A stretch of DNA of 64,000 nucleotides from Isoptericola luteus. Its GTDB lineage: Bacteria; Actinomycetota; Actinomycetes; Actinomycetales; Cellulomonadaceae. Below are positions 8,124-17,081 of the stretch, piece by piece. A program made the position numbers and the translations under genes. Where the stretch lies: NCBI RefSeq assembly GCF_020297055.1, contig NZ_JAIXCQ010000013.1, positions 40,306 through 104,305 on the forward strand, read 5' to 3'. Each line of letters begins with the position of its first letter. Position 1 is the stretch's first letter. The notes under the pieces were generated by a model. It worked only from the letters and a program-made list of their open reading frames with translations. It made no database searches and was not told where the DNA came from.

Positions 8124-9346
8124 GTGCGTGAGCCCCGGGACGGCGTGACACGTCGTGCGGCGCCGTCGGCCGTCCACGCCAGCAGCCGTTCCAGCGGCCC
8201 GCGGCCCACGAGGAACCGCCACGCGGTCGCGGCGACGAGCGTGACCACCACCATCAGGGCCAGCGGCCCGTTCGTCGCGGACCCCACCAAATCCCAGCGC
8301 CAGATCGCCACGATCTGCAGGGAGTAGACGGTCAGCGCCATGGACCCGGCGGCGGCCAGCGGCGCGAGCACCCACCGGCCCACCGCGCCCGCGTACAGGC
8401 ACAGGCCCAGCACGGCGACGGCGAACCCGCCCGACGCGACCGCCTCGAACGTCGTGTCGTGGTGCGGGCCGGAGAGCAGCAGGTACGACGACGTCGGCCA
8501 GGCGTCCGACCAGGCGTACGGCTCCGGGACGAGGGCGCTGGAGGTCATCGTGACCCGGTCCTCGATCGCCGTCACCCCGCCGGCGCGAGCGACGAGCCAC
8601 TCGGACAGGACCCCACCGACGGCGGTCGCCGTCAGCCCGCCGAGCACCAGGCCCTTGCGCAGCCCGCGCGAGCCCAGGCCGCACCGGCCGATCGCCATCC
8701 CCGCCAGCACGTACGCCATCCAGACCACGGCCGGGTAGTGGCCGGTGAGCAGGAAGTCGGTGGCCGCGCCCGACCCGTCGTGGGGCAGCCGCAGGCCCGC
8801 GCGGGCGAGCACCTCCGGACCCCAGTGCGCGAGCACCGGGCCGACGGCCGCGACCACGACGGCGAGGGCGGCCAGCCGTGGCGGCCGCCAGCGCAGGAAC
8901 GGCAGTGCCAGCACGAAGTAGGCGGCGTAGAAGCCGAGGATCAGGGCCACCCGGGTCCCGAGCAGGTCGAGCAGCGCGACCAGCGCCATCAGCAGCACGG
9001 CCCGCACGAGCAGTCGCGTCCGCGCGCGGACGAGGGCCGCGCCGTCGAGCGGGCGCTCCCCGCCGCTGACGATGGCGATCGACACCCCTGCCACCAGCGC
9101 GAAGAGGATCGACGACCGGCCGTGCGCGAGGGACAACCACCCCTCCAGCGTGCCGGGGTCGCCCGAGGTGACCCCGACGTGCGCCGTGAACATGCCGAGC
9201 ACCGCGATGCCGCGCGCCACGTCGACGCCCGGCACGCGGCCGGGCCCGCCGGTCAGCCGGTCGACGTGGCGCCGTACCCACCCGCCGTCCGCGGCCGGTG
9301 CGGTGGCGCGGCCCGCAGGCTCGCTGGCAGCGGTGGCGGCACCCAT
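8120..9346 (-). CDS. DUF418/heparan-glucosaminide-acetyltransferase-like multi-pass membrane protein
   Basis: A 408-aa protein with about ten transmembrane helices. After a 30-residue cytoplasmic N-terminus it shows VPGVDVARGIAVLGMFTAH, the R-G-L/I-A signature of the YeiB/DUF418-DUF1624 acyltransferase-like superfamily, then LAHGRSSILFALVAGVS. Related proteins carry acyl groups across the membrane to modify surface glycans; activity here is inferred only from the fold. The start at ATG 9346 is chosen because sequence upstream of it belongs to shadow frames. Stop codons of this gene (cta, 8120-8122) and PhzF overlap, so the two transcripts converge with no room for a terminator. Confidence 0.82.
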   Translation of the reverse strand: MGAATAASEPAGRATAPAADGGWVRRHVDRLTGGPGRVPGVDVARGIAVLGMFTAHVGVTSGDPGTLEGWLSLAHGRSSILFALVAGVSIAIVSGGERPLDGAALVRARTRLLVRAVLLMALVALLDLLGTRVALILGFYAAYFVLALPFLRWRPPRLAALAVVVAAVGPVLAHWGPEVLARAGLRLPHDGSGAATDFLLTGHYPAVVWMAYVLAGMAIGRCGLGSRGLRKGLVLGGLTATAVGGVLSEWLVARAGGVTAIEDRVTMTSSALVPEPYAWSDAWPTSSYLLLSGPHHDTTFEAVASGGFAVAVLGLCLYAGAVGRWVLAPLAAAGSMALTVYSLQIVAIWRWDLVGSATNGPLALMVVVTLVAATAWRFLVGRGPLERLLAWTADGAARRVTPSRGSRT

Positions 9347-9438
9347 GGCGCCGATGATGCCACCGGCACGGCGCCCCACGGGTGAGGCTCGGCGTCCCGC
9401 ACCGTGAGAACTGGCCGGTGGCGGCGCGGGCGGGTCAC

Positions 9439-9444
9439 TACGGT
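9439..9444 (+). promoter_or_regulatory. Candidate -10 box (TACGGT) for the methyltransferase gene
   Basis: TACGGT ends 8 nt before the ATG at 9452; no ribosome site is visible. Confidence 0.5.
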
Positions 9445-9451
9445 AGGCACC

Positions 9452-10357
9452 ATGAGCGACCAGCGCACGGACTCCGAGGGCGCGGCCGAACCGGCCGGCG
9501 CCGACCTCAACGATGCGATCGAGGCACCGAGCACGCACCACACCGTGCCCAGCAAGGAGTCCGAGTCGTACACGCACGGCCACCACGAGTCCGTGCTGCG
9601 CGCCCACCGCAGCCGCACCGCGCAGAACTCCGCGGGCTTCCTGCTGCCGCACCTGCGCGACGACATGTCCCTGCTCGACGTCGGCTGCGGCCCCGGCACC
9701 GTGACCGCGGACCTGGCGCGCATCCTCGCCGGCGGCGAGGTGGTGGGCGTAGACGCGTCGGCCAAGGTGCTCGACGCCGCGCGCCAGCACGCGGAGGCGC
9801 TCGGCAACACCAACGTCCGCTTCGAGCAGGCCGACGTCTACGAGCTCCCGTTCGCCGACGACTCGTTCGACGTCGTGTACGCCCACCAGCTCCTGCAGCA
9901 CCTGAGCGACCCGGTCGCGGCGCTGCGCGAGATGCGCCGCGTCGCCCGGCCCGGCGGTCTCGTCGCCCTGCGCGACGCGGACTACGCGGCCATGGCCTGG
10001 TACCCCGAGTCACCCGGCCTGCAGGAGTGGAACACGCTGTACCACGAGGTGACGCACGCGTACGGGTTCGAGCCGGACGCCGGCCGGCGCCTCATGTCGT
10101 GGGCGATGGAGGCGGGCCTGGACGGGATCGTCCCGTCGGCGTCGTCGTGGTGCTACGCCACCCCGACCGACCGGCAGTGGTGGGGCCAGGTGTGGGCGGA
10201 GCGCTGCGTCGAGTCGAACTTCGCGGTGCAGGCCCAGGAGTCGGGCCTGGCCGACGACGTCGCCCTCGAGCAGCTCGCCCAGGACTGGCTGGCGTGGGCG
10301 CAGGCGCCCGACGGCTGGTTCGCCATCCTGCACGGCGAAGTCCTCGCCCGCGCGTAA
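9452..10357 (+). CDS. SAM-dependent class I methyltransferase (UbiE/MenG-like)
   Basis: A 301-aa methyltransferase. Motif I is LLDVGCGPGTVTADLA (about 74-89), the acidic motif II is VVGVDASAKVL, and motif post-III is DVVYAHQLLQHLSDPVAALREM followed by ARPGGLVALRDADYAAMAW. This is the Methyltransf_11/UbiE layout for small-molecule substrates. The C-terminal 100 residues are Trp-rich and probably form a substrate lid. The substrate is unknown. Its TAA stop (10355-10357) lies inside the presumed -10 box of the next gene, so the two genes are probably transcribed separately although only 9 nt apart. Confidence 0.88.
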   Translation: MSDQRTDSEGAAEPAGADLNDAIEAPSTHHTVPSKESESYTHGHHESVLRAHRSRTAQNSAGFLLPHLRDDMSLLDVGCGPGTVTADLARILAGGEVVGVDASAKVLDAARQHAEALGNTNVRFEQADVYELPFADDSFDVVYAHQLLQHLSDPVAALREMRRVARPGGLVALRDADYAAMAWYPESPGLQEWNTLYHEVTHAYGFEPDAGRRLMSWAMEAGLDGIVPSASSWCYATPTDRQWWGQVWAERCVESNFAVQAQESGLADDVALEQLAQDWLAWAQAPDGWFAILHGEVLARA

Positions 10358-10360
10358 CCT
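10355..10360 (+). promoter_or_regulatory. Candidate -10 box (TAACCT) for the FAH gene, overlapping a stop codon
   Basis: TAACCT sits at -12 to -7 of the GTG at 10367 and its first three bases are the TAA stop of the upstream methyltransferase. No Shine-Dalgarno precedes the GTG. Confidence 0.6.
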
Positions 10361-10366
10361 GAACCC

Positions 10367-11149
10367 GTGCGCATCGCGAGATTCACCACCGGAGACGACC
10401 CCCGTTTCGCCCTGGTCCAGCAGGAGGGCGACCGCACCTTCCTCGCCGTGCTGGGCGGCGACCCGCTCTCCATGCCGGCCATGCCGACGGGCGAGCGGGT
10501 CGAGCTCGGCGACGGCGTGCGGCTGCTCGCCCCGGTGATCCCACGCTCCAAGATCGTGGCGGTCGGCAAGAACTACGCCGACCACGCCAAGGAGATGGGC
10601 GGCGAGGTCCCCGCCAACCCGCTGCTGTTCTTCAAGCCGAACACCGCCGTCGTCGGCCCGGATGACCCGATCGTCCTGCCGGAGTTCACCCGCGAGGTGA
10701 GCTATGAGGCCGAGCTCGCCGTCGTCATCTCCAAGGTGTGCAAGGACGTCGAGCCGGAGCACGTGAGGTCGTACGTGCTGGGCTACACCGTCGCCAACGA
10801 CGTCACCGCGCGCGACGCGCAGCGCACGGACGGGCAGTGGGCGCGCGCCAAGGGTTTCGACACCTCGTGCCCGCTGGGCCCGTGGATCGACACGGACCTC
10901 GACCCGGAGGACGTCGGCGTCCGTAGCTACGTCAACGGCGTGCTCAAGCAGGACGGCCGCACCGCCGACATGGTCTTCGACGTGCCGTTCCTCGTGTCCT
11001 ACATCAGCCGGGCGATGACCCTGCTGCCGGGCGACGTCATCCTCACCGGCACGCCCGCCGGCGTCGGCCGCATCGAGCACGGCGACCGCGTCGAGGTCGA
11101 GGTCGAGGGCCTCGGCACGCTGGCCAACCCCGTCTTCCGCCGCGACTGA
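10367..11149 (+). CDS. Fumarylacetoacetate hydrolase (FAH) family protein
   Basis: A 260-aa enzyme of the FAH superfamily, which cleaves or decarboxylates 2-oxo acids using a divalent metal. The short N-terminal domain is followed by SKIVAVGKNYADHAKEMGG, then the metal ligands in VSYEAELAVVI (E-x-E) and the aspartate in YTVANDVTARDAQ, then the substrate loop LLPGDVILTGTPAGVG. Length and motifs fit the actinobacterial FAHD1-like group that commonly lies upstream of gltX. It is followed after one base by the NUDIX gene. Confidence 0.93.
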   Translation: MRIARFTTGDDPRFALVQQEGDRTFLAVLGGDPLSMPAMPTGERVELGDGVRLLAPVIPRSKIVAVGKNYADHAKEMGGEVPANPLLFFKPNTAVVGPDDPIVLPEFTREVSYEAELAVVISKVCKDVEPEHVRSYVLGYTVANDVTARDAQRTDGQWARAKGFDTSCPLGPWIDTDLDPEDVGVRSYVNGVLKQDGRTADMVFDVPFLVSYISRAMTLLPGDVILTGTPAGVGRIEHGDRVEVEVEGLGTLANPVFRRD

Positions 11150-11150
11150 G

Positions 11151-11699
11151 GTGCCCCCGCTGCACGACGACGCGCTCGCCGTCCTGCGGGCGACCTCACC
11201 GGCGACGCCGTACCAGCGCGCGCTGCGGGACCGTTTCGTCGCCCACCTGGCGGACCACCCCGACGGCGTGCTGCGCACGTGCCGGCCGGACCACCTCACG
11301 GCGTCGACCGTCGTGCTGTCCGCCGACGGCGAGCAGGTGCTGCTGACCCTGCACGCCAAGGCGCGGCAGTGGTTCCAGCTCGGCGGGCACGTCGAGCCCG
11401 GCGACCCGTCGCTGGCCGCCGCCGCGCTGCGCGAGGCCGCCGAGGAGTCGGGGCTGGCCACCCGCGAACTGGCGCTCGACCCGGTCCCGGTGCACCTCGA
11501 CGAGCACGCGGTGCCGTTCTGCGGCGCCGACGGCGAGGCGCACCACCTGGACGTGCGGTTCGTCGCGGTCGCCGCGCCGGGCGCGCAGCACGCGGTGAGC
11601 GAGGAGTCCCTCGACGTGCGGTGGTGGCCGACGGGCGCCCTGCCGAACCCCGACCTGACGGAGCCGGTCGCGCTCGCCGTGGCGCGCGTGCGGGGCTGA
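11151..11699 (+). CDS. NUDIX hydrolase
   Basis: A 182-aa pyrophosphohydrolase. The NUDIX box (G-x5-E-x7-REUxEExGU) is complete: it begins GGHVEPGD and ends REAAEESGL, at about residues 80-103. Starting at GTG 11151, one base after the FAH stop, it is surely in the same transcript. NUDIX enzymes remove damaged or signalling nucleotides; the exact substrate cannot be told. The protein ends WWPTGALPNPDLTEPVALAVARV, the usual C-terminal helix of this actinobacterial subgroup. Confidence 0.92.
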   Translation: MPPLHDDALAVLRATSPATPYQRALRDRFVAHLADHPDGVLRTCRPDHLTASTVVLSADGEQVLLTLHAKARQWFQLGGHVEPGDPSLAAAALREAAEESGLATRELALDPVPVHLDEHAVPFCGADGEAHHLDVRFVAVAAPGAQHAVSEESLDVRWWPTGALPNPDLTEPVALAVARVRG

Positions 11700-11719
11700 C
11701 GCCGGGGGACTCGTCTTCC

Positions 11720-11743
11720 GACGCCGGGCCGGTTCCCGGCGTC
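11720..11743. terminator. Bidirectional hairpin between NUDIX and flavin-reductase genes
   Basis: GACGCCGGG-N6-CCCGGCGTC is a perfect 9-bp G+C-rich stem with a 6-nt loop (ccggtt), placed between two convergent genes. It lacks a long T tract, as is common in high-GC actinobacteria. Confidence 0.65.
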
Positions 11744-11784
11744 GAACGGCCCGCGCCGAGCGGCCCTCGACTCTCGGCGTGCGG

Positions 11785-12486
11785 TCAGCGGTAGTGGTCC
11801 TCGTCGATCGTCGCCAGGCGCGAGGGATGCACCTGGTCGCCCAGGCCGTAGAACTTCTGGAAGCTCATGACCAGTGGGCGCCACCGGTCCGGGTCGATGC
11901 GGTCCCGGTGGCCCGCGAGCCGGATCGCGGGGTCGACCCACACGCGCGTCACCTCCGCCTCGACGTTGAGCTGGCGGGCGGCGTCGACGTCGTCCCCCGG
12001 GCGGGCGCCGAGCGGACGCACCTGGCGGACCACCGCCTCCAGGTGCACCTGGCACTCGGCGACGCGCTGCGGACGGACGGTCGCCGACTCCAGCGGTGTC
12101 ACGCTGGCGGCGGCGAACTTGTCGGGCGTGAAGACGTAGCCCGCGCGGGCCTTCCACGGTGAGACGTCGGACCGGCCGGTGGTCAGGGCAAGCCGGTCGA
12201 CGTGGGTCACGACGGCCGGCGACGCCAGGTTGAGCACGAGCTCCGGTCGCCGGCGCAGGTTGTGCGCCGTGTGGCTGCGCGCGCCGATGCCGAGCACGGC
12301 GTGGTGCCCGAGCCAGAACACGGACGACATCGGCATGAGGTTCGTCGAGCCGTCGTCGTTGGTGGAGCTGAGCAGCACGACGGGTGTGCCGAAGTAGAGG
12401 ATCGCGGGGTCGACGGCGACGTGCCCCGCCGGGTGCTGCGTCGCGTGCTCGGTCGCGTGCTCGGTGCCGTTCGAGGTGCTGGTCAT
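11785..12486 (-). CDS. Flavin reductase-like / pyridoxamine-phosphate-oxidase-like FMN-binding protein
   Basis: A 233-aa protein of the split-barrel flavin reductase family. After a short His/Thr-rich N-terminus (repeats of EHAT/QHP) comes [29 protein letters not shown] sequence and an [16 protein letters not shown] strand, typical of FMN-binding flavoredoxin-like proteins. It probably reduces flavin or a related cofactor for a partner oxygenase or acts alone on small molecules; no partner is adjacent. The ATG at 12486 has a TAGCGT box 8-13 nt upstream. It is divergent from gltX. Confidence 0.82.
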   Translation of the reverse strand: MTSTSNGTEHATEHATQHPAGHVAVDPAILYFGTPVVLLSSTNDDGSTNLMPMSSVFWLGHHAVLGIGARSHTAHNLRRRPELVLNLASPAVVTHVDRLALTTGRSDVSPWKARAGYVFTPDKFAAASVTPLESATVRPQRVAECQVHLEAVVRQVRPLGARPGDDVDAARQLNVEAEVTRVWVDPAIRLAGHRDRIDPDRWRPLVMSFQKFYGLGDQVHPSRLATIDEDHYR

Positions 12487-12493
12487 GCGCTCG

Positions 12494-12499
12494 ACGCTA
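12494..12499 (-). promoter_or_regulatory. Candidate -10 box (TAGCGT) for the flavin reductase gene
   Basis: On the minus strand TAGCGT ends 8 nt before the ATG at 12486, without a ribosome site. Confidence 0.5.
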
Positions 12500-12579
12500 G
12501 GACGGGGGCGCGGGCGGCGTCCGGCGGGAATCGGACGCGGCGTCGTCCACCCCGACGACGGCGGGTGGTGCGGGCCAAC

Positions 12580-12585
12580 TACGCT
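12580..12585 (+). promoter_or_regulatory. Candidate -10 box (TACGCT) for gltX
   Basis: TACGCT occupies -12 to -7 before the GTG at 12592, the leaderless arrangement. It supports the GTG as the true start. Confidence 0.6.
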
Positions 12586-12591
12586 GGTGCC

Positions 12592-14013
12592 GTGATCCCC
12601 GCTGCAGGCTCTTCCGACGTCCGTGTCCGCTTCGCCCCGTCCCCGACGGGCATGTTCCACGTGGGCGGCGCCCGCTCGGCGCTGTTCAACTGGGCGGTGG
12701 CCAAGAACCAGGGCGGCACGTTCGTGCTGCGCATCGAGGACACCGACGCCGCGCGCAACAAGCCGGAGTGGACCGACGGCATCCTGTCGGCGCTCGCGGC
12801 CCTCGGCATGCACGCCGAGGACCCCACGTTCGAGGGCCCGTACTTCCAGTCGCAGAACGTCGCCAAGCACCGCGAGGCGACCGCGACGCTGCTCGACGCC
12901 GGCCGCGCCTACTACTGCGACTGCACCCGCGACGACGTCGCCGCCCGCACAGGCAACCCCCAGTCGGGCTACGACGGCTTCTGTCGCGACCGCGGCCTGA
13001 CGTACGAGGCCGGGCGCGCGCTGCGCTTCCGCACCCCGGACGAGGGCGAGACGCACGTCGTCGACCTGATCCGCGGGAACCCGTCGTTCCCGAACTCGGC
13101 GCTCGAGGACTTCATCGTCGCGCGTGGCGACGGCTCGCCCGTCTTCCTGCTCGCGAACGTCGTCGACGACCTCGACGAAGGCATCACGCACGTCATCCGC
13201 GGCGAGGAGCACCTGTCGAACACGCCCAAGCAGCAGCTGCTGTGGGAGGCGCTCGGGGCCACGCCGCCGGTCTGGGCGCACCTGCCCGTGATCGTCAACG
13301 AGAAGCGCCAGAAGCTGTCCAAGCGCCGCGACAAGGTGGCGCTCGAGGACTACCTCGCCGAGGGCTACCTGCCCGACGCGATGGTCAACTACCTCATGCT
13401 GCTCGGCTGGGCGCCGGGGAACGACGAGGAGATCCTGCCCTTCGAGGAGCTCGTCGAGCGGTTCCGCGTGGAGGACGTCAACAGCGCGTCGGCGTTCTTC
13501 GACGTCAAGAAGCTGGCGTCGTTCAACGGCGAGTACATCCGCAAGATGAGCGTCGCCGCGTTCAGCGCGGCCGTCGACCCGTGGCTGCACGCCCCGCGTG
13601 CGCCCTGGACTGAGGAGCAGTTCGATGCCGCCGCGTTCGCCGCCGTCGCGCCGCTGGCCCAGTCCCGGGTCGCGCTGCTCAGCGACATCACGGACAACGT
13701 GGACTTCCTGTTCCTCGACGAGCCCGCCACCGACGAGCGGTCCTGGGCGAAGGCGATGAAGGAGGGGGCCGCGGAACTGCTCACGGACGTCCGGGCGGCG
13801 CTCGCGACGCTCGAGCCGTGGGCGGCCGAGCCGCTCAAGGACACCGTCGCCGCGGTGGGGGAGAAGCACGGCCTCAAGCTCGGCAAGGCGCAGGCCCCGG
13901 TCCGCGTCGCCGTCACCGGCCGCACCGTCGGCCTGCCCCTCTTCGAGTCCCTCGAGGTGCTGGGCCGCGAGCGCACCCTCGCCCGGGTCGACGCGGCGAT
14001 CGCGAAGCTGTGA
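12592..14013 (+). CDS. gltX: Glutamyl-tRNA synthetase
   Basis: A 473-aa class I aminoacyl-tRNA synthetase that charges tRNA-Glu (and, in organisms using the amidotransferase route, tRNA-Gln). The HIGH-type motif is in [16 protein letters not shown] (about residues 12-27), the KMSKS-type motif is KLSKRRDK (about 242-249), and the catalytic core and helical anticodon-binding domain are both complete. The GTG start is fixed by alignment to the family N-terminus and by the -10 box. tRNA-Gln and two tRNA-Glu genes follow 4 kb downstream. The stop overlaps the start of the HAD gene (GTGA). Confidence 0.98.
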   Translation: MIPAAGSSDVRVRFAPSPTGMFHVGGARSALFNWAVAKNQGGTFVLRIEDTDAARNKPEWTDGILSALAALGMHAEDPTFEGPYFQSQNVAKHREATATLLDAGRAYYCDCTRDDVAARTGNPQSGYDGFCRDRGLTYEAGRALRFRTPDEGETHVVDLIRGNPSFPNSALEDFIVARGDGSPVFLLANVVDDLDEGITHVIRGEEHLSNTPKQQLLWEALGATPPVWAHLPVIVNEKRQKLSKRRDKVALEDYLAEGYLPDAMVNYLMLLGWAPGNDEEILPFEELVERFRVEDVNSASAFFDVKKLASFNGEYIRKMSVAAFSAAVDPWLHAPRAPWTEEQFDAAAFAAVAPLAQSRVALLSDITDNVDFLFLDEPATDERSWAKAMKEGAAELLTDVRAALATLEPWAAEPLKDTVAAVGEKHGLKLGKAQAPVRVAVTGRTVGLPLFESLEVLGRERTLARVDAAIAKL

Positions 14014-14759
14014 GCGGCCGGGGAACCGTCGACGGGGTCCTGCTCGACGTCGACGACACGCTCGTCGACACCAAGGGCGCGTTCGCCAAGGCGCTCACCG
14101 CCGTCGCGGTGGAGTACCTGCCGCACGTGCCGGCCGACCGGTACCCGGAGCTGCTCGACCACTGGCGCTCCGACCCGGGCGGGCACTACCAGCGGTACAC
14201 GCGCGGGGAGACGGACCACCTGACGCAGCGGCGGCTGCGCGCGGACCTGCTGCACCGCACGTTCGGAGGCGGCGAGGTCACGGAGGCGTCGTTCGGGGCC
14301 TGGGACACGCTCTTCTGGGGCACGTTCGAGCGCTCGTGGTCGGCGTTCGACGACGCGCTGCCGGCCCTGGTCGCCCTGCGTGCGGCCGGTGTCGCGGTGG
14401 GGGTCGTGACGAACGCCGCGACCGAGCTCCAGGAGCGCAAGCTGCGTGCCGCGGGACTCTTCGAGGGGCTGCCGGTTCTCGTGGGCGTCGACACGCTCGG
14501 GTACGGCAAGCCGCACCCGGACGTGTTCCGCACCGGAGCCGAGAAGCTGGGCACCGACCCGGCCCGCACCGCGTACGTGGGCGACGAGCCGACCGTCGAC
14601 GCCCGCGCCGCGCACGACGCCGGCCTCGTCGGGGTGTGGCTCGACCGCCCGGGCGCGCGGCGCGGCAGCGAGCACGACGTGGACGTCGCGGCCATGCGCT
14701 CCGCGGGGATCGCCGTCGTGCCCGGGCTGGCGGACCTGCCGGCGGCCCTCGCCCTCTGA
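14010..14759 (+). CDS. HAD-superfamily hydrolase
   Basis: A 249-aa phosphatase-like protein translated from a GTG that overlaps the gltX stop (14010-14013), so translation is coupled. Motif I is [11 protein letters not shown] (nucleophile Asp plus the Asp two residues on), motif II lies in [15 protein letters not shown], and motif III/IV in [15 protein letters not shown] and [18 protein letters not shown]. The helical cap sits between motifs I and II, as in phosphoglycolate-phosphatase-like subfamily I enzymes. A gltX-HAD pair is common in Micrococcales; the substrate is unknown. The gene ends 15 nt before the first 50-nt palindrome. Confidence 0.93.
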   Translation: MSGRGTVDGVLLDVDDTLVDTKGAFAKALTAVAVEYLPHVPADRYPELLDHWRSDPGGHYQRYTRGETDHLTQRRLRADLLHRTFGGGEVTEASFGAWDTLFWGTFERSWSAFDDALPALVALRAAGVAVGVVTNAATELQERKLRAAGLFEGLPVLVGVDTLGYGKPHPDVFRTGAEKLGTDPARTAYVGDEPTVDARAAHDAGLVGVWLDRPGARRGSEHDVDVAAMRSAGIAVVPGLADLPAALAL

Positions 14760-14774
14760 GCGGTCAGACCCTCC

Positions 14775-14824
14775 GAGCTGTCAGGTCCACGTGCACGTTC
14801 CGGTGCACGTGGACCTGACAACTC
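14775..14824. repeat. 50-nt intergenic palindrome, family copy 1
   Basis: Near-perfect 22-bp inverted repeat with a 6-nt loop gttccg; the left arm begins gagctgtcaggtcc and the right arm ends ggacctgacaactc, with one G.U-type mismatch. It lies 15 nt after the HAD stop and 13 nt before the stop of the convergent YeiH gene. Five related copies occur at 16970, 17031, 61358, 61419 and 63154. It could act as a bidirectional terminator. Confidence 0.9.
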
Positions 14825-14837
14825 GTGCGGTGCGCGC

Positions 14838-15989
14838 TCAGGGGGTGAGCACGAGGACGGCGACCAGCGACGTCGCCGTCACGACGACGGCGGACGCCGC
14901 CCCGAGCAGCAGCGGGCGCCGTCCGGTGCGGGCGAGCCGCGGCACGTCGACGCCGAGGCCCAGCGCGAACATCGCCGCGACGAACAGGGCGGTCGTGACG
15001 TGGGCCGCCACGTCGAGCGCCGGGTCGGGCACGACGCCGAGGCTGCGCACCATGACGGCGGCGAGGAAGCCCAGGACGAACCCGGGCACGGGCAGGGTGC
15101 GTCGGCGGTGCCCGCCGCCAGCCCTGGCTCCCGCCTGGGCACGGGCGTCTGATGCCGCCGCCGCCGCCCGCCGCGCCAGCACCGCGCTCGTGCCCGCCAC
15201 CAGCGGGGCGAGCAGCACCACGCGCGCGAGCTTGGCCACGGTCGCGGTGGCGAGGGCCGCGGTGGACACCGTCCCCGCTGCCGCGACCACCTGCGCGACC
15301 TCCTGGACGCTCGCGCCCAACCACAGGCCGGCCTGGTGGTCGTCGAGGCCGAGCCGCTCGGCCAGCCAGGGCAGCACGAACACGGCCGCCGTCCCGTAGA
15401 GGGTGACGAGCGCGAGCGCGGCCGCGACGTCGTCCCGCAGGCCGCTGCGCGGCGGGGCGCCGCCGTTCCGCGTCACGGGGGTCCGCTCGAGCACGCCCGT
15501 CATCGCGGACACGGCGGCCGCGCCGCAGACGGAGAAGCCGGTGGCCACGAGCAGCGACGTCGCGCGCGGCACCCGCAGCACTCGCCCGAGCGCGAGCGTC
15601 GCGGCGAACGTCGTCGCGACGGTCACCAGGACGACGCCGATGCCCCGCCAGCCGAGGTCCAGCACGTCCGGGAGGGAGAGCTGGAGCCCGAGCAGCACCA
15701 CCCCGGCGCGCAGCACGTGGCGCGCCACCCAGGCGACGCCGGGCGCGGTGCGGTCGGTGAACCGCCGCGCTCCCGCCCGGCGCGAGCTGCCGAGCGCTGA
15801 CCCCGCCACGGCTCCCGCCAGCAGCGCGAGGACCAGCGGGGAGACGACGGTGACGCCCGCCGCCGAGAGCCACGCGCCGCCGAGCAGGAGGGCGGCGGCC
15901 GCGGTGCCGGCGAGCACGACGCCCGGCAGGGCGCGGGCCGGTGCCCGGGTCGCGGCCGCCGTCGGCCGCGGGGCGAGGGTCTCGGTCAC
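14838..15989 (-). CDS. YeiH/UPF0324-family putative sulfate exporter
   Basis: A 383-aa membrane protein with about ten helices. Signatures of the YeiH family are GVVLLGLQLSLPDVLDLG, VATGFSVCGAAAVSAM (the first half's Gly-Cys-Gly-rich re-entrant segment) and LWLGASVQEVAQVVAAAG. Members are predicted to export sulfate or sulfonates. The start is GTG 15989 (VTETLAPRP). The divergent LysR regulator at 16059 is the typical partner and probably its controller. The gene's 3' end lies 13 nt from a 50-nt palindrome. Confidence 0.92.
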   Translation of the reverse strand: MTETLAPRPTAAATRAPARALPGVVLAGTAAAALLLGGAWLSAAGVTVVSPLVLALLAGAVAGSALGSSRRAGARRFTDRTAPGVAWVARHVLRAGVVLLGLQLSLPDVLDLGWRGIGVVLVTVATTFAATLALGRVLRVPRATSLLVATGFSVCGAAAVSAMTGVLERTPVTRNGGAPPRSGLRDDVAAALALVTLYGTAAVFVLPWLAERLGLDDHQAGLWLGASVQEVAQVVAAAGTVSTAALATATVAKLARVVLLAPLVAGTSAVLARRAAAAASDARAQAGARAGGGHRRRTLPVPGFVLGFLAAVMVRSLGVVPDPALDVAAHVTTALFVAAMFALGLGVDVPRLARTGRRPLLLGAASAVVVTATSLVAVLVLTP

Positions 15990-16029
15990 GTGCCCACCCT
16001 CGCGTGCGCGGGTGGCCGTCAGAAGGCCC

Positions 16030-16052
16030 AGTCTCCGATCGATCCATAGACT
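16030..16052. promoter_or_regulatory. Candidate LysR box with overlapping -10 (TAGACT)
   Basis: AGTCT-N13-AGACT (16030-16052) flanks the sequence gatcgatc, and its right arm is part of TAGACT (16047-16052), which sits at -12 to -7 before the lysR-type ATG at 16059. A second inverted repeat, CCACCC-N10-GGGTGG, lies at 15994-16015 beside the YeiH start. Both are in the 69-bp divergent spacer where a LysR regulator would bind. Confidence 0.5.
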
Positions 16053-16058
16053 CCCGCT

Positions 16059-16964
16059 ATGGCTGAACGGACCTCCCTGGCGGCGCTCGAGCTTCTCGTG
16101 GCCGTCGACGACACCGGGTCGATCAGCGCCGCCGCCCGAGAGCTGGGGGTGTCGCAGCCGACGGCGTCGGCCGGCCTGCGCCGGCTGGAACGGCGGCTCG
16201 GGGTGGAGCTCCTGGCGCGCGGCGCCCGGGGCACGAGCCTGACGGGAGCGGGCAGGTCGGCCGCGGCGTGGGCGCGGGACGTGGTGTCGTCGTCCGACCG
16301 TTTCGAGGACGCGGTCGCGGCGCTCCGTGCCGGGCGTGGAGAGCGGCTGCGCGTGGCGGCGAGCCTGACGATCGCCGAGTACCTCGCGCCGCGCTGGCTC
16401 GGTGCGCTGGCCGGAGCCACGACCGCAGGAGATGGGTCGCCGGACGTCGAGCTCGTCGTGCGCAACTCGCGCGAGGTGATGGAGCTGGTGCTCGACGGCG
16501 TGGCCGAGCTCGGGTTCGTCGAGAGCCCGACGGTGCGCCGGGGGCTGCGGGCCCGGACGGTCGCGACCGACGAGCTGGTGGCGGTCGTGGCCCCTCGCCA
16601 CCCGTGGGCCCGGCGCAGGTCCGTCAGCCCCGGGGAGCTCGTCACGGGACACCTCGTGCTGCGGGAGGCGGGCTCCGGGACGCGCGACGTGCTCGAGGAG
16701 GCGCTCGGTCAGGCCGGGGTGCGGCTGCCGGACCACGTGACGGTGCTGGGGTCCACCGTCGCGGTCAAGACGGCGGTGCGCCACGGCGACGGGATCACCG
16801 TGCTCTCCGCGCTCACGGTGGCCGACGACGTCGCGGCGGGACACCTGGTGACCGTCCCCATCGCCCAGCTCGACCTGTCGCGCCGGCTGCGGGTGGTCTG
16901 GCGCGACGGCGCGACGCTCTCGCGCACCGCCCAGCAGCTCGTGACGGAGGCCGGAGCCGGCTGA
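16059..16964 (+). CDS. LysR-family transcriptional regulator
   Basis: A 301-aa regulator with an N-terminal winged helix-turn-helix (about 5-64; GSISAAARELGVSQPTASAG is the recognition region) and a C-terminal periplasmic-binding-protein-like effector domain (about 90-295). It is divergent from the YeiH exporter with 69 bp between them, the standard arrangement in which a LysR protein activates the neighbouring gene and represses itself. The effector may be a sulfur compound, judging only from the neighbour. It ends 5 nt before a 50-nt palindrome. Confidence 0.93.
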   Translation: MAERTSLAALELLVAVDDTGSISAAARELGVSQPTASAGLRRLERRLGVELLARGARGTSLTGAGRSAAAWARDVVSSSDRFEDAVAALRAGRGERLRVAASLTIAEYLAPRWLGALAGATTAGDGSPDVELVVRNSREVMELVLDGVAELGFVESPTVRRGLRARTVATDELVAVVAPRHPWARRRSVSPGELVTGHLVLREAGSGTRDVLEEALGQAGVRLPDHVTVLGSTVAVKTAVRHGDGITVLSALTVADDVAAGHLVTVPIAQLDLSRRLRVVWRDGATLSRTAQQLVTEAGAG

Positions 16965-16969
16965 CCGAC

Positions 16970-17019
16970 GAGTTGTCAGGTTCTGGTGCACGTTCCGGCG
17001 CACGTGGGCCTGACAACTC
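16970..17019. repeat. 50-nt intergenic palindrome, family copy 2
   Basis: Begins gagttgtcaggttctgg and ends gggcctgacaactc, with the same gttccg loop as copy 1. The outer 11 bp pair perfectly; the inner part is imperfect. It starts 5 nt after the lysR-type stop codon and is followed after 11 nt by copy 3 in the same orientation. Confidence 0.9.
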
Positions 17020-17030
17020 GCTGGGCGCGG

Positions 17031-17076
17031 GAGTTGTCAGGTTCTGGTGCACGTTTTGGTGCACGAGGGCCTGACA
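17031..17076. repeat. 50-nt intergenic palindrome, family copy 3 (right end truncated)
   Basis: Begins gagttgtcaggttctgg and reaches gggcctgaca; the last four bases of the consensus (actc) are missing. The loop is gttttg. It ends 5 nt before the stop codon of the convergent methyltransferase gene (17082). Confidence 0.85.
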
Positions 17077-17081
17077 GGTGG

